Assembly (NCBI GenBank): GCA_023144635.1
Contig: JAGLFH010000044.1
Location: forward strand, 1-41,949
Direction: 5' to 3'
Origin: Candidatus Auribacterota bacterium
Lineage (GTDB): Bacteria > Auribacterota > JAFGBW01 > JAFGJP01
DNA length: 41,949 nucleotides
The notes below the pieces were generated by a model that was not told the origin of the DNA, made no database searches, and saw nothing but the letters and a program-made list of their open reading frames with translations. Made by a program: the position numbers and the translations under genes. Below, piece by piece: positions 8,181 to 16,319 of the stretch. Each line of letters opens with the position of its first letter. Position 1 is the first letter of the stretch.

Positions 8181-9404
8181 ATGGTAAAAGAAATTAAAAT
8201 TTACGAACAAGGTAAAATTGATATACATAATAGAAAAGCACAATATGAAGCAAGACTTGAAAAATTAAAGAAAAACACTTCAATAATATCAGAAAATAAA
8301 GTCTTAATTTTGGAATTTGTTCGGGATTGTGAACTTGGTAAAACTGTTAAAGGCAAAGCAAAGAAAAAAATAGGGCCAGCTAGATGCCATAAATATTTGA
8401 CAATACTTACAAGCTTATCTGATTACTTTAATAAGCCTTTTGAACAAGTAATTCAGAAAGATATGGAAAACTTTATTAGTGATCTTGAAAATGACAGATA
8501 CAGAAAATCTAATGATAGATGCTATAGTGATGAAACAAAAGTAGATTATAAGAAATCAATAAAGAAATTCTGGAAATGGTGGCAGGGCAAAAATCAATAT
8601 TATCCTGAAATTGTTGAATGGATAGAAACCTTCATTAAGGAAAAAGAAATTTCTTCTATAACAAAAGCAGATATTGAATCTATGATCAATCAAACAGGTA
8701 GCTTGCGAAATAAAGCTTTATTAATGGTTTTATTTGATTCAGGTGCTCGTATTGAGGAATTACTAAATGTTAGGCTTAAAAAGGAGCATTTATTCTGGAA
8801 TGACCAAATTAACTGCTATTTAATAAGATTGGAATTTTCAAAAACTAAACCCAGAACTGTTTCTATACCTTTATGCACCAAATATATAAATGATTGGTTA
8901 GATGTACATCCTGCAAAGGAAAATGAACAGGCTCAATTATTTCCAGTAAATTATTGTAATATCGTAAATATTATCCAAAGATTAGGTAAAAAGGTATTAA
9001 ATAAAAGAGTCTATCCTCATTTATTGAGACATAGCTCAGCTACCTATTATGCAAATAAAATAAAAAGCCCTTATAAGCTGTGTTATAGATATGGCTGGAC
9101 TATGGCTAGCAAAATGGTTAATAGATATATTGATAGAGCTGGTATTAATGACATTGAGATTGCTGAAACAGTTAAAGAAGATGAGATTTTAACTGCAAAA
9201 AAGGAAAGAGATGAAGCAATAGAAGATTTTTCAAGGCTGAAAGAAAATCATGAAGATATGGCTAAGGATATGAACTATATGAAAGAACAGCAATACAAAA
9301 TAATAAAGATGTTCGGAGAGTTTTTGGATAAAGTTGCTGAGAAGAAGGGTATTGATACGGAAAATAATAAAGAGGAGTTGATAAAAGCTATAATCAGTAA
9401 TTAA
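8181..9404 (+). CDS. Tyrosine recombinase of archaeal style
   Basis: A core-binding SAM-like domain covers about residues 35-140, and a catalytic domain about 170-330. Catalytic residues are R190 (GARIEEL), a K near 221, H280-x-x-R283 (HLLRH), W306 (YGW) and nucleophile Y316 (NRYIDRAG). The YGW...SKM..RYIDR block instead of the bacterial LGH...T..Y is the form I know from archaeal integrases. A C-terminal coiled coil (about 333-385) is also common there. It presumably integrates or excises the cassette that follows. The ribosome site is unusual (see 8151-8175). A HTH relic lies divergently upstream. Confidence 0.88.
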   Translation: MVKEIKIYEQGKIDIHNRKAQYEARLEKLKKNTSIISENKVLILEFVRDCELGKTVKGKAKKKIGPARCHKYLTILTSLSDYFNKPFEQVIQKDMENFISDLENDRYRKSNDRCYSDETKVDYKKSIKKFWKWWQGKNQYYPEIVEWIETFIKEKEISSITKADIESMINQTGSLRNKALLMVLFDSGARIEELLNVRLKKEHLFWNDQINCYLIRLEFSKTKPRTVSIPLCTKYINDWLDVHPAKENEQAQLFPVNYCNIVNIIQRLGKKVLNKRVYPHLLRHSSATYYANKIKSPYKLCYRYGWTMASKMVNRYIDRAGINDIEIAETVKEDEILTAKKERDEAIEDFSRLKENHEDMAKDMNYMKEQQYKIIKMFGEFLDKVAEKKGIDTENNKEELIKAIISN

Positions 9405-9422
9405 TTTATTGATTATTCTTGA

Positions 9423-9431
9423 TTTTTATAT
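9423..9431 (+). promoter_or_regulatory. TATA-like box of the TM-TPR gene
   Basis: TTTTATAT is centred about 25-26 nt upstream of ATG 9453, and no Shine-Dalgarno lies between. This geometry is that of archaeal leaderless promoters. In AT-rich DNA it can arise by chance; the repeated pattern at 13426 and 16267 makes it more notable. Confidence 0.35.
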
Positions 9432-9452
9432 CTCTTTTGATATATTAAACTT

Positions 9453-10454
9453 ATGTTTAATTTCGACAAACTCATAGTACCCTTATTAAGTTTATTAGAA
9501 AAATCTATTGGACCGATTACAATTATAATTATTCTTTTTATTTACCGTAAATATATAGGTTCATTAATACTAAAATTATCAGAAATAGATTTTAAAAAAA
9601 CTAAAAATGGATATTTTTTATCAGCTAAAACTGGAAAAGAAACTTTTCCAATCCAAGTAAAAAATGAAATAAGTAAAGATAAATTATCTAAATTTGAAGA
9701 ATTACTAAATACGAAAAAATATGAAATTTTAGAAACAGAGATTGATCAATGGAAAAGAAATGAAAAAAACAGTATTTATCCGTATATTCTTTTAGGAAGG
9801 TCTTACATTTTACAAGGAAAAGAAAAATTAGCTGAGCATGAATTTAAAAAGGTACTTAAAAGGGAATACAATAACTCAGAAATTAATTATTATTTGGGTG
9901 CTTTACTTTTAAAAAAAGATGATTTGGATAATGCTAAAGAATATCTAATAAAAGCATACAATCTAGATAATAATGATCCAAGGACGACACTTGCTTTAGC
10001 TTATATCTCTTTTTATTTAGAAAAAGATATTAATGCTTCTATAGAATATATTAATGTTTCACATGATAGCTATAAAAAGAGAAGAGAACAATTTCCTTTA
10101 TATGAAAATATAGATATTTCAATCCATCAAAGTATGGAATATTATCTTGCCAACAGGGGAAATGAAGAAGATTTTAGAAGAGCTTTTGAAATCGATAATT
10201 ATATTGAGAAAAGTTTAAAAGATTATACTTATCATGGAAAGCTTACAATAGAAAATCAAGCTTTTACGTTAGATACTAGAGGATATTTAAGACTTCGAGC
10301 AGTAGAAGAAAATTTCAGATCAGCTAAGAAAACAGAATTAATAAAATCCTCAATTAATTATTTTACAAAAGCTTTAGAATTAATCCCTACCGACGTAGAT
10401 ATCGTTAATAATATGATTAAATCATATAAATATTTTAATAATATTATTACATGA
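9453..10454 (+). CDS. Membrane-anchored TPR protein
   Basis: An N-terminal region with one membrane helix (residues about 21-42) is followed by a short basic linker and TPRs from about residue 85 (PYILLGRSYILQGKEKLAEHEF, NYYLGALLLKKDDLDNAKEYL) plus a C-terminal helical region with a final TPR-like unit. It is probably cytoplasmic-facing and protein-binding. No enzymatic motif. It follows the archaeal-style integrase by 48 bp on the same strand. It has no Shine-Dalgarno but a TATA-like box upstream. Its architecture is like that of the TPR protein at 20980-21960, though the sequences look unrelated outside the repeats. Confidence 0.75.
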   Translation: MFNFDKLIVPLLSLLEKSIGPITIIIILFIYRKYIGSLILKLSEIDFKKTKNGYFLSAKTGKETFPIQVKNEISKDKLSKFEELLNTKKYEILETEIDQWKRNEKNSIYPYILLGRSYILQGKEKLAEHEFKKVLKREYNNSEINYYLGALLLKKDDLDNAKEYLIKAYNLDNNDPRTTLALAYISFYLEKDINASIEYINVSHDSYKKRREQFPLYENIDISIHQSMEYYLANRGNEEDFRRAFEIDNYIEKSLKDYTYHGKLTIENQAFTLDTRGYLRLRAVEENFRSAKKTELIKSSINYFTKALELIPTDVDIVNNMIKSYKYFNNIIT

Positions 10455-10508
10455 AATATATAGACTCTTTAAAATCTCTATTATTTCAAGATATTCAAAT
10501 TAATTGAT

Positions 10509-10694
10509 TTAAGCACCCTTTGGTTTCATATATCTTAATCCTTCATATTCATCTTTATTCATATATAATATATTATAACATATTATATTACAACTATCAA
10601 GTTTGTAAAGATTATATTTATTATATAACTCATTATTATTCAGCACATTAGGATTTTCTTTTATATCTTTCACAAGTAAATCTATTGTACTCAT
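10509..10694 (-). CDS. Small hypothetical protein (61 aa)
   Basis: ATG 10694 is chosen because GGTGAT precedes it by a few bases; a TTG four codons upstream is less likely. The protein starts MSTIDLLVKDIKENPNVL and is polar and Asn/Tyr-rich. Function unknown. It is the last gene in a row of small minus-strand genes behind the HerA-type ATPase, after a 208-bp gap. Confidence 0.45.
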   Translation of the reverse strand: MSTIDLLVKDIKENPNVLNNNELYNKYNLYKLDSCNIICYNILYMNKDEYEGLRYMKPKGA

Positions 10695-10902
10695 AAATAT
10701 CACCAAATTTTATTAATTATTACGGCTTTAAATACTTTTTCCTTTAATATCGGTTTATATTATCCTTTCTATTAGGCTAATAATTTATCATAGAACACCT
10801 TAAAATCAACTATTATATACAAAATATCACAGAAAACTGTTAAATTAAACTTGATTTGCATATAGCATACCAATAAGTTAACAATAATAAATAATCAAAT
10901 AT
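10695..10902. other. Non-coding gap within the small-gene row
   Basis: I see no open frame longer than a few codons on either strand and no clear hairpin. It probably holds the 5' leader of the 61-aa gene. Confidence 0.3.
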
Positions 10903-11049
10903 TCATTCTTTCGAGTTATAGTTGCTAATATACTCCTCTAACATTTCTACCCATTTAGGATAATACAAACCAAGTCTTCTATTAACCTCTTTCTTGTCAT
11001 AATTTACTGGTTTATAGACTCTTATTCTGCTTTCATATTTATCTTCCAT
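10903..11049 (-). CDS. Small basic protein (48 aa), translationally coupled
   Basis: The protein begins MEDKYESRIRVYKPVNYDKK and has a helical C-terminus (YYPKWVEMLEEYISNYNSKE). Its ATG starts one base after the TAA of the 39-aa gene (TAATATG), so translation is probably coupled; GAGG within the upstream gene can serve as ribosome site. Function unknown. Confidence 0.55.
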   Translation of the reverse strand: MEDKYESRIRVYKPVNYDKKEVNRRLGLYYPKWVEMLEEYISNYNSKE

Positions 11050-11050
11050 A

Positions 11051-11170
11051 TTACGGGAATACCTCACCTAATAGCTTTTTCAGCTTATGCAGTATTACAT
11101 TCATTTTATGATTCATTATTTCAAGCAAATCATTGCTTTTTCTTATTTCTTTTAATATTTCCTTTTGCAT
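11051..11170 (-). CDS. Tiny helical protein (39 aa)
   Basis: GGAGGG lies immediately before the ATG at good spacing. The protein MQKEILKEIRKSNDLLEIM and onward is an amphipathic, probably coiled-coil helix. It is packed between two other tiny genes in the minus-strand row behind the ATPase. Function unknown; accessory subunit or DNA-binding helper are guesses. Confidence 0.6.
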   Translation of the reverse strand: MQKEILKEIRKSNDLLEIMNHKMNVILHKLKKLLGEVFP

Positions 11171-11221
11171 TTTCCCTCCATGATGAATATGAAGAGCTAT
11201 CTTTCAAGCCCTCATGTCCTT

Positions 11222-11377
11222 TTATTTGCTTTTCAGGACTTCTTTGTAATAAGCTACAGGTTTAATGCAGGTTATTACAGTTTTGTGAATAAGCCATTTT
11301 TTATCTTTACTTGTGCTTATTCTTTCCTCAATTATTGCTTCCTTTTTAGGTACTTGTTGTTTGTCTTGTTCTGCCAT
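11222..11377 (-). CDS. Small basic protein (51 aa)
   Basis: AAAGGAGG stands at ideal distance before the ATG. The product starts MAEQDKQQVPKKEAIIEERI and has a polar charged first half and a more hydrophobic second half (WLIHKTVITCIKPVAYYKEVL). Family not recognised. It is part of the small-gene row behind the HerA-type ATPase. Confidence 0.6.
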   Translation of the reverse strand: MAEQDKQQVPKKEAIIEERISTSKDKKWLIHKTVITCIKPVAYYKEVLKSK

Positions 11378-11462
11378 TTTAAGCCTCCTTTCATATCTTA
11401 TTTTGTTTATTATGAAATGCCCCTGTACTAATAATTATATTATTATTAATACTGGGTACTTT

Positions 11463-11711
11463 TCAGTGTGATTTTTTGAGCTTTTTCTTGAGTTTCTTTA
11501 TGATATTTCCAAGCTCATGAATAAACTGCCATAAGCCATGATTAGCATAATAGGAATTTTGGTTATCGCAGGATTTTAACCACTGCACTAATCTTATTTG
11601 GCCGTTTTTATGCTGTTTTAAATAAAAGCCGGTAATGAAATGTGTTTTTATGCCGCGCTTGAATCTTGCTATTTTAGATTCCCAGATGGTATTCCAGTTA
11701 CTTGCAGGCAT
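11463..11711 (-). CDS. Small protein (82 aa) overlapping the HerA-type ATPase gene
   Basis: Its start overlaps the 3' end of the ATPase gene by 14 bp, so it is probably coupled to it. The product MPASNWNTIWESKIARFKRG ends in a very basic helix (KKLKKKLKKSH). Function unknown; a DNA-binding or adaptor partner of the ATPase fits the context. Confidence 0.55.
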   Translation of the reverse strand: MPASNWNTIWESKIARFKRGIKTHFITGFYLKQHKNGQIRLVQWLKSCDNQNSYYANHGLWQFIHELGNIIKKLKKKLKKSH

Positions 11712-13020
11712 TTTTGCTTAAAACCTCATCTGTGATTATGCCCCTTTTAATTGGAACTAAAGGAAATTTGACTAAGCAGGGATTTATCCTGTTTTTTATT
11801 TTTACAATACCTTGCCCAGGTTCTAGCTTATCAAGATAATTTTCCTGCCCATTTTGCAGGAATAATGATTTTTTAGATTCATAAATATCATCGGCATGTT
11901 GCAAGCCAAGCACAATTTGAGTATGGCTATTACCAAGTATAAATAGCGGTAGTAAGGAACTATGCTGGTCTATACTTACTATACCTTCTCCTAAGCCACG
12001 TATTTCCCTGAATATTGTTTCTAAGCTGTTTGTAGATTCTTTTTCAATTCTTGTTTTTGGGAACAAATTATGTACTTCTTCTAAAAATAGAACATGTCTC
12101 AAATTAGATGTTTCTCCTTGTGATAATCTGTAAAGGTGTATCCACCTAAGTAATATTTCCTGAAAGAATATACGTATTGGTCTTGGTATTTCCTGATCAA
12201 ATTCAAATATTGTTGGTCTTTCAAGTATTAAAGATAAATCCATAGGTGTTCTTGAATTAAAGTATTTAGCTGAGCCATAAGTTAAACTGTTAAAAACACG
12301 CTCTGCTGATTGTTTCCAGAGTAAACTTCTTGCTTTTGCTTCTATATTTTCAAGTTCTTTTTTACCATCATAAAAATTTGGTAATTTATCTGCTTCTCTG
12401 AATAACTTTTTATAAATTCTTAAAAAGACATCTGCTACTCCTTGGCCTGCTATATGGCTTTTTTCTAATGTTTCAGATACAATTTGAAGCCAGGTATCTT
12501 GATTGATATTTGGCGGTGCTTTTAAGGGATTCCAGTGAAATGGTAAGGTATCTCTTCCAATTGTAAATATTTGTAAGTGCTTTATATCAGGATTATTTAG
12601 GCTATGTAAATTTCTCCATCCCCTTTTCCAGTCAATTGCAAGAAAAGGGATTTTATTTTTTAATAGTTCTAATGCCAAAATATAAGCTACATTTGTTTTT
12701 CCTGATCCTGTAGAGCCAACTATATTGATTTGGTAAAGGAAATTTTTTTTGTTTAGATTTAATTTATGTAAATCTTTAGCATTGTATTGAATAGTTCCTA
12801 TTGGGAATTCTCCTTTTGCCTGATTTTGAGATGGTGGTGGTAATAAAATATGATCACTAGTGATGTTTTGCTTTAATTTTGCGGCGTATAACAAATTTAG
12901 CATGTCTTCTATTTCTTTTTTGCCTTTCCAGTCTTCCATCCAGTATTCAGCCCATAGAATATCAAGCTTATTTCCTAGTATAGGATATAGCTTTTCAAAT
13001 AACTCATTTACTTGCATCAT
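11698..13020 (-). CDS. HerA/FtsK-type P-loop ATPase of a mobile element
   Basis: Walker A GSTGSGKT is at residues 102-109, preceded by a HerA-like strand (FLYQINIVG). Walker B is LFLEEVHNLF (HerA/VirB4-like), with a downstream DQHSS sensor-type motif and a C-terminal PGQGIVKI block. At 440 residues it fits the HerA-like ATPases of archaeal and bacterial mobile elements, which pump or move DNA. GGATGGAG precedes the paired ATGs. It overlaps the 140-aa gene upstream by 17 bp and the 82-aa gene downstream by 14 bp. A SIR2 gene lies 3.7 kb upstream on the same strand, but the two are not adjacent, so a SIR2-HerA defence pair is unlikely. Confidence 0.85.
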   Translation of the reverse strand: MMQVNELFEKLYPILGNKLDILWAEYWMEDWKGKKEIEDMLNLLYAAKLKQNITSDHILLPPPSQNQAKGEFPIGTIQYNAKDLHKLNLNKKNFLYQINIVGSTGSGKTNVAYILALELLKNKIPFLAIDWKRGWRNLHSLNNPDIKHLQIFTIGRDTLPFHWNPLKAPPNINQDTWLQIVSETLEKSHIAGQGVADVFLRIYKKLFREADKLPNFYDGKKELENIEAKARSLLWKQSAERVFNSLTYGSAKYFNSRTPMDLSLILERPTIFEFDQEIPRPIRIFFQEILLRWIHLYRLSQGETSNLRHVLFLEEVHNLFPKTRIEKESTNSLETIFREIRGLGEGIVSIDQHSSLLPLFILGNSHTQIVLGLQHADDIYESKKSLFLQNGQENYLDKLEPGQGIVKIKNRINPCLVKFPLVPIKRGIITDEVLSKNACK

Positions 13021-13426
13021 TTAATAGCTCCATCCTTTTTTGTGTTTTATTTGATTTGTTTAACTCATAAAATAACCTGATTTTTAAGAAGATTATGTCT
13101 TTCCAGAAGGTTACATATTCTTTTCTTTTTTCCTGCTCTAATTTTAGAATTTCTTTTTCTAAAAATGGTTTTTCTTTTGTGAATGTGTCAATGTAAGGTC
13201 TTGTTAATTCTCTGAAATTTAGTAAGTCAGAACATTTATCTTGTAGTGAGCCATTTATTGAACTTAGATTATTTTGTTTTATATATTCTCTGTCTTTAAT
13301 TTCCTGATAGATTGAATCTATTGTGAATTTTTGCTGATCATTGTTGATTCCGGTATTAAGAGATGAATAACTATTAAAAGGACTTAGGATTGTTTCTAAT
13401 CCGTTTTGTTCATAGTGATTTATCAT
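13004..13426 (-). CDS. Hypothetical coiled-coil protein (140 aa), first gene of the ATPase operon
   Basis: The product has a polar N-terminal half and a charged helical second half (PFLEKEILKLEQEKRKEYV). No known motif. Its 3' end overlaps the ATPase start by 17 bp, which implies coupling and perhaps a complex. No Shine-Dalgarno lies before the ATG; a TATA-like box is centred 28 nt upstream. Confidence 0.6.
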   Translation of the reverse strand: MINHYEQNGLETILSPFNSYSSLNTGINNDQQKFTIDSIYQEIKDREYIKQNNLSSINGSLQDKCSDLLNFRELTRPYIDTFTKEKPFLEKEILKLEQEKRKEYVTFWKDIIFLKIRLFYELNKSNKTQKRMELLNDASK

Positions 13427-13450
13427 AACTCAAGAGTAGTAATAAGGTTA

Positions 13451-13458
13451 TTTATATA
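13451..13458 (-). promoter_or_regulatory. TATA-like box of the ATPase operon
   Basis: On the minus strand TATATAAA is centred about 28 nt before ATG 13426, with no ribosome site between. This is consistent with an archaeal-type leaderless promoter, though it could also serve as part of a bacterial -10 region. Confidence 0.4.
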
Positions 13459-13541
13459 GATATCCAACAGACATGGAACAAAGATAGAACAAAAAGGAAA
13501 TATAATATTTTTTAGGAAAAGATTTTTTCTTAAAGAAACTC

Positions 13542-14288
13542 TTATGTTTTTGAAGAGTTATTTAAGAACCCTAGCTTTGTTAAAACGACCTTGCCAAAAT
13601 TTGTCCATCTATAAGCATATTTCCTTTGCTTCATATCCCATAAAAACATTAACATACCTAATTCCAGAAGACGCCTAATAGCATTACGATTTTCTATAGT
13701 TTCCAAGCTATATGCATTTGCAGCATCTTTAAGAGCAATCACTTCACTATTTGCTTTGTAATAACAGAAACTAGCAGCAGTTTCATCAAATAAAGAAATT
13801 ACCTTATCTACAGCTAATTGTTTATTTTTGTTAATTGAAGACACCATGTTTGTGGTTATTGAATTAATACTTTCTATACTTTCTTCAATTTTCGATGCAT
13901 CATACTTGTGAACTCTGATATTTGAGATATCAAAATGGATTCTATGTATATTATCCGACCTTATAATTAAGACCTCTTCGGGTAAACGTATTGCATGGGC
14001 AATTCCTAATTCATACATTACATTTTCATTTCTTCGCCCATCATCATCTGCACTAATATCAAATATTAATATTTGGGAATTCTTGATACCATTCATAATA
14101 TCTACAAGGATAGAATCATTAATATCATTCATATCAACACGATAACCTGTAAGATTAACTTTTTTTAGGGCTGGCTCAATAATATCAGTCCACTTGAACT
14201 GTTCAGCAGGATTAAAGCTCATTCCAATAAAAACTAAACCTTGTTTAATATCAGGATTGAATAAATCAAAATAATGCTTTGGATACAT
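13542..14288 (-). CDS. Nucleoside deoxyribosyltransferase/TIR-like domain protein with C-terminal winged helix
   Basis: Residues 15-130 form a Rossmann-like domain. It starts LVFIGMSF, continues with LIFDIS at about 74-79, and has R86-N-x-N-V-M-Y-E93-LGIAHA, the Glu-containing helix typical of nucleoside 2-deoxyribosyltransferase-like and bacterial TIR-type NAD hydrolases. The C-terminal third (about 180-248) looks like a winged helix (IRRLLELGMLMFLWDMKQ...W...G). Proteins of this type often act as nucleotide-sensing effectors in defence islands; that role is inferred. It stands alone between the ATPase operon and a DUF4238 gene. TTTATAT is centred about 33 nt upstream. Confidence 0.7.
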   Translation of the reverse strand: MYPKHYFDLFNPDIKQGLVFIGMSFNPAEQFKWTDIIEPALKKVNLTGYRVDMNDINDSILVDIMNGIKNSQILIFDISADDDGRRNENVMYELGIAHAIRLPEEVLIIRSDNIHRIHFDISNIRVHKYDASKIEESIESINSITTNMVSSINKNKQLAVDKVISLFDETAASFCYYKANSEVIALKDAANAYSLETIENRNAIRRLLELGMLMFLWDMKQRKYAYRWTNFGKVVLTKLGFLNNSSKT

Positions 14289-14354
14289 AATAACCTTAAA
14301 AATATAATAGTAATGCTTTTATATCAGTTTATACCACAATTTAACCAAATAAAA

Positions 14355-14561
14355 ATGAAAAAATATTATTTATTAGAAGTATATGATAATTGGGGTTGTA
14401 CTCCACCTGGATCTCCTCCTGACAAAGATTTTAGATTAAAAGAATATGATTCTATACATAATTTAATTGAAGATTATAAGAAGGGGCCTCGACATAAGGG
14501 ATCAGATTTTTTACCACTACACGCAATAGATATCATAATAAACCAGAAAAAGACAAATTAA
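14355..14561 (+). CDS. Small hypothetical protein (68 aa)
   Basis: The start at ATG 14355 (MKKYYLLEVYDNWG) is preferred over the TTG at 14274, which would overlap the divergent gene. The protein contains CTPPGSPPDKDFRLKEYDSI and a basic patch. Family not recognised. No strong ribosome site. It is the only plus-strand gene in this part of the cluster. Confidence 0.45.
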   Translation: MKKYYLLEVYDNWGCTPPGSPPDKDFRLKEYDSIHNLIEDYKKGPRHKGSDFLPLHAIDIIINQKKTN

Positions 14562-14647
14562 AATAATAATTTATCGCTTGTTACTTTACTTGTTTAATAA
14601 CTTTTTACAATCAAGCTAATTTTAAAAAATGTTTTAAAGTCTTTTTA

Positions 14648-15592
14648 TTACTTCTTACTATACTCATCTGTAAAGCCTACCATCTCGGAGTTGACCTCAT
14701 CCGGATGGCGATGTGAAATCATGAAATTATGTGCATATCTCCAATGAGTGATATTTATTGGGCCGGAGCCTTCTTTGGATAGAGAATAAAATTGAGAGCT
14801 TGGTTCGTTAAATTGATCGTCTAATACGAGAACTTTCGTAGGACTCAACGGAAAACTAATTAATGTGCCTTTTGTATTGAGTCCAAACCGTTCCCTTTCT
14901 CGATTAAACACTGTCACTGGTTGATCCGTAGTGATAAAGCAAGGTTCTTCAGAAAAAATAACAGACCATCTTTTCTCCATAAGAAGTTTAGCTACGCCAA
15001 TAGCGTTGTCCTCTATCATGTTAATAAATATTTTATGGTAATCATACTCCGTTGTATGTTGGTATTTGAACCAGTCTGATGTATCGAGTTCAAAAACTTT
15101 ATTCTTCGTTTCGATATGACTTATATTTGGCCTTCCGAAATCATCTTTTGGGAAACTATCATAGAAACCTATTAATTGTTTCTGTAATGCTTGATATCCA
15201 CACAGTTTGTTCGGATGGCGGAGCATTAATGTAGCAACAAAAAGAGAAATTCCTTTTCGCACCCACTCTTTATCAAGGTCAAAGAAATCACGATTAATAA
15301 TATGAGACCAAAAGTTGGCTATTATTGATTCCAGAGAGGCAAGTTTTTCTTCGGTCTTCCAGCAACGTGCACCTTCTTCGTTTTTCTGGGAATACAGGTA
15401 TCTCTTAGCAGCTACATCTTTAACGTTAGCCTTATGTGGGTCACCTTTAAATCTAGAAAATATCCATACTTGAGGTTCTTTAGTCTTCTTTGTTTCGGGA
15501 ATAGAAAATTCTTTTAAATAAAACCTTGGAACCCAGTGTTGTTTTTTTGGCTTCGAAATTCGTTTATTCTTTCTATCATTCATATATAACAT
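14648..15592 (-). CDS. DUF4238 family protein
   Basis: The N-terminal signature KKQHWVPRFYLKEFS, then WIFSRFKG and RYLYS, together with RHPN, W..I...PCFITTDQPV and FPLSPTKVLVL downstream, fit DUF4238. Its biochemical function is unknown to me; members are often found among mobile and defence genes. Start: ATG 15592 or, more likely, ATG 15583 (MNDRKNKRISK). A TATA-like CTATATAT lies about 21 nt before 15583 and there is no Shine-Dalgarno. Base use is slightly less AT-rich than its neighbours, suggesting separate acquisition. Confidence 0.8.
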   Translation of the reverse strand: MLYMNDRKNKRISKPKKQHWVPRFYLKEFSIPETKKTKEPQVWIFSRFKGDPHKANVKDVAAKRYLYSQKNEEGARCWKTEEKLASLESIIANFWSHIINRDFFDLDKEWVRKGISLFVATLMLRHPNKLCGYQALQKQLIGFYDSFPKDDFGRPNISHIETKNKVFELDTSDWFKYQHTTEYDYHKIFINMIEDNAIGVAKLLMEKRWSVIFSEEPCFITTDQPVTVFNRERERFGLNTKGTLISFPLSPTKVLVLDDQFNEPSSQFYSLSKEGSGPINITHWRYAHNFMISHRHPDEVNSEMVGFTDEYSKK

Positions 15593-15776
15593 ATATTCAA
15601 TATATAGAATATTTTCCTTTTATCTTCGATATTATTTTGTATAGAATAAACAATTATTGCTTTAAATAAAATAGGATATTGTAGTCAAGATATAATTCAA
15701 GCCTTATCCTGATTTAAAATTCATATATTAAACATAATAAGTACTTATATATCAAGATCTTATAAATATTATATTA
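15593..15776. other. AT-rich non-coding gap
   Basis: It contains only short palindromic AT sequences and the likely promoter of the DUF4238 gene. No gene is seen. Confidence 0.3.
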
Positions 15777-16022
15777 CTATCTCCCATATACTCTTTTCCT
15801 ATGGTCAAATTTCAACAAGATGATTTCATCTCCTCTTACTGCATATATCAATCTAAATGGTTTAATGTAAAGAGACCTTTCACCTCTTTTATATTTTAAT
15901 GGTTTCCCAACTTGATAATTTTCAATTATTTTCTTAATCTGTTTTTTGAGCTTTTCTCTTTCAGATTTATCAAGGTTTTTAATATTTTTAATAAATCTCT
16001 TACTTGGTGTTATTTTTACCAT
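15777..16022 (-). CDS. RelE/ParE-superfamily toxin
   Basis: The 81-residue protein MVKITPSKRFIKNIKNLDKS has the RelE-type order: helix-rich N-terminus (EREKLKKQIKKIIEN), central L..K.RG.RSLYIKPFRLIYAVRGDEIILL, and C-terminal KFDHRKRVYGR with basic catalytic-type residues (H, R, Y). It is probably a ribosome-dependent mRNase. It overlaps the AbrB-type antitoxin gene by 7 bp, as expected for a type II pair. Confidence 0.85.
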   Translation of the reverse strand: MVKITPSKRFIKNIKNLDKSEREKLKKQIKKIIENYQVGKPLKYKRGERSLYIKPFRLIYAVRGDEIILLKFDHRKRVYGR

Positions 16023-16267
16023 TCTTTCAGTTTAATGAAGAATTCCTCTTCAGAATAACTTTCACATTCACCACTATCAATCTCTTTCCAGATTTTATCT
16101 AGTTCTTTAATTTCTTCCATTTCCTGTTTTTTAAGTCCTTCTATTTTTTTTAGTATGATCAAGTTATCTTGTTTTATAATGAGAAAAGGTGTACCAACAT
16201 TAATACCTCTTCTTATTTCTTCAGGTATAACAATCTGCCCTTTTGTGCTTAGTTTTGTGATTTCCAT
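16016..16267 (-). CDS. AbrB/SpoVT-type antitoxin
   Basis: The N-terminal swapped-hairpin domain TKLSTKGQIVIPEEIRRG is diagnostic of AbrB/MazE/SpoVT DNA-binding proteins. A C-terminal acidic tail (EEIKELDKIWKEIDSGE) would wrap the toxin. AbrB plus RelE pairing is common in archaea and some bacteria. The gene is the first of the pair. A perfect 8-bp inverted repeat and a TATA-like box lie directly upstream, and no ribosome site is seen. Confidence 0.9.
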   Translation of the reverse strand: MEITKLSTKGQIVIPEEIRRGINVGTPFLIIKQDNLIILKKIEGLKKQEMEEIKELDKIWKEIDSGECESYSEEEFFIKLKEW

Positions 16268-16269
16268 GA

Positions 16270-16298
16270 AAGTAAGAAAATCTTACTTGTATATAAAT
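16270..16298 (-). promoter_or_regulatory. TATA-like box and operator of the AbrB-RelE pair
   Basis: A perfect dyad AAGTAAGA-3 nt-TCTTACTT occupies 16270-16288, only 2 bases from the ATG at 16267. Directly upstream on the minus strand ATTTATAT (16291-16298) is centred about 27 nt from the ATG. If the TATA-like box sets the start site, the transcript is leaderless and the dyad covers its start, an ideal place for autorepression by the antitoxin. Confidence 0.55.
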
Positions 16299-16319
16299 AT
16301 TTTGGTTTTTTAAAGGATT

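Noticed and set aside
11165-11431. 88-codon plus-strand ORF rich in Phe and Tyr
   Set aside because: Antisense to two small minus-strand genes with perfect ribosome sites; the composition is typical of an antisense shadow.
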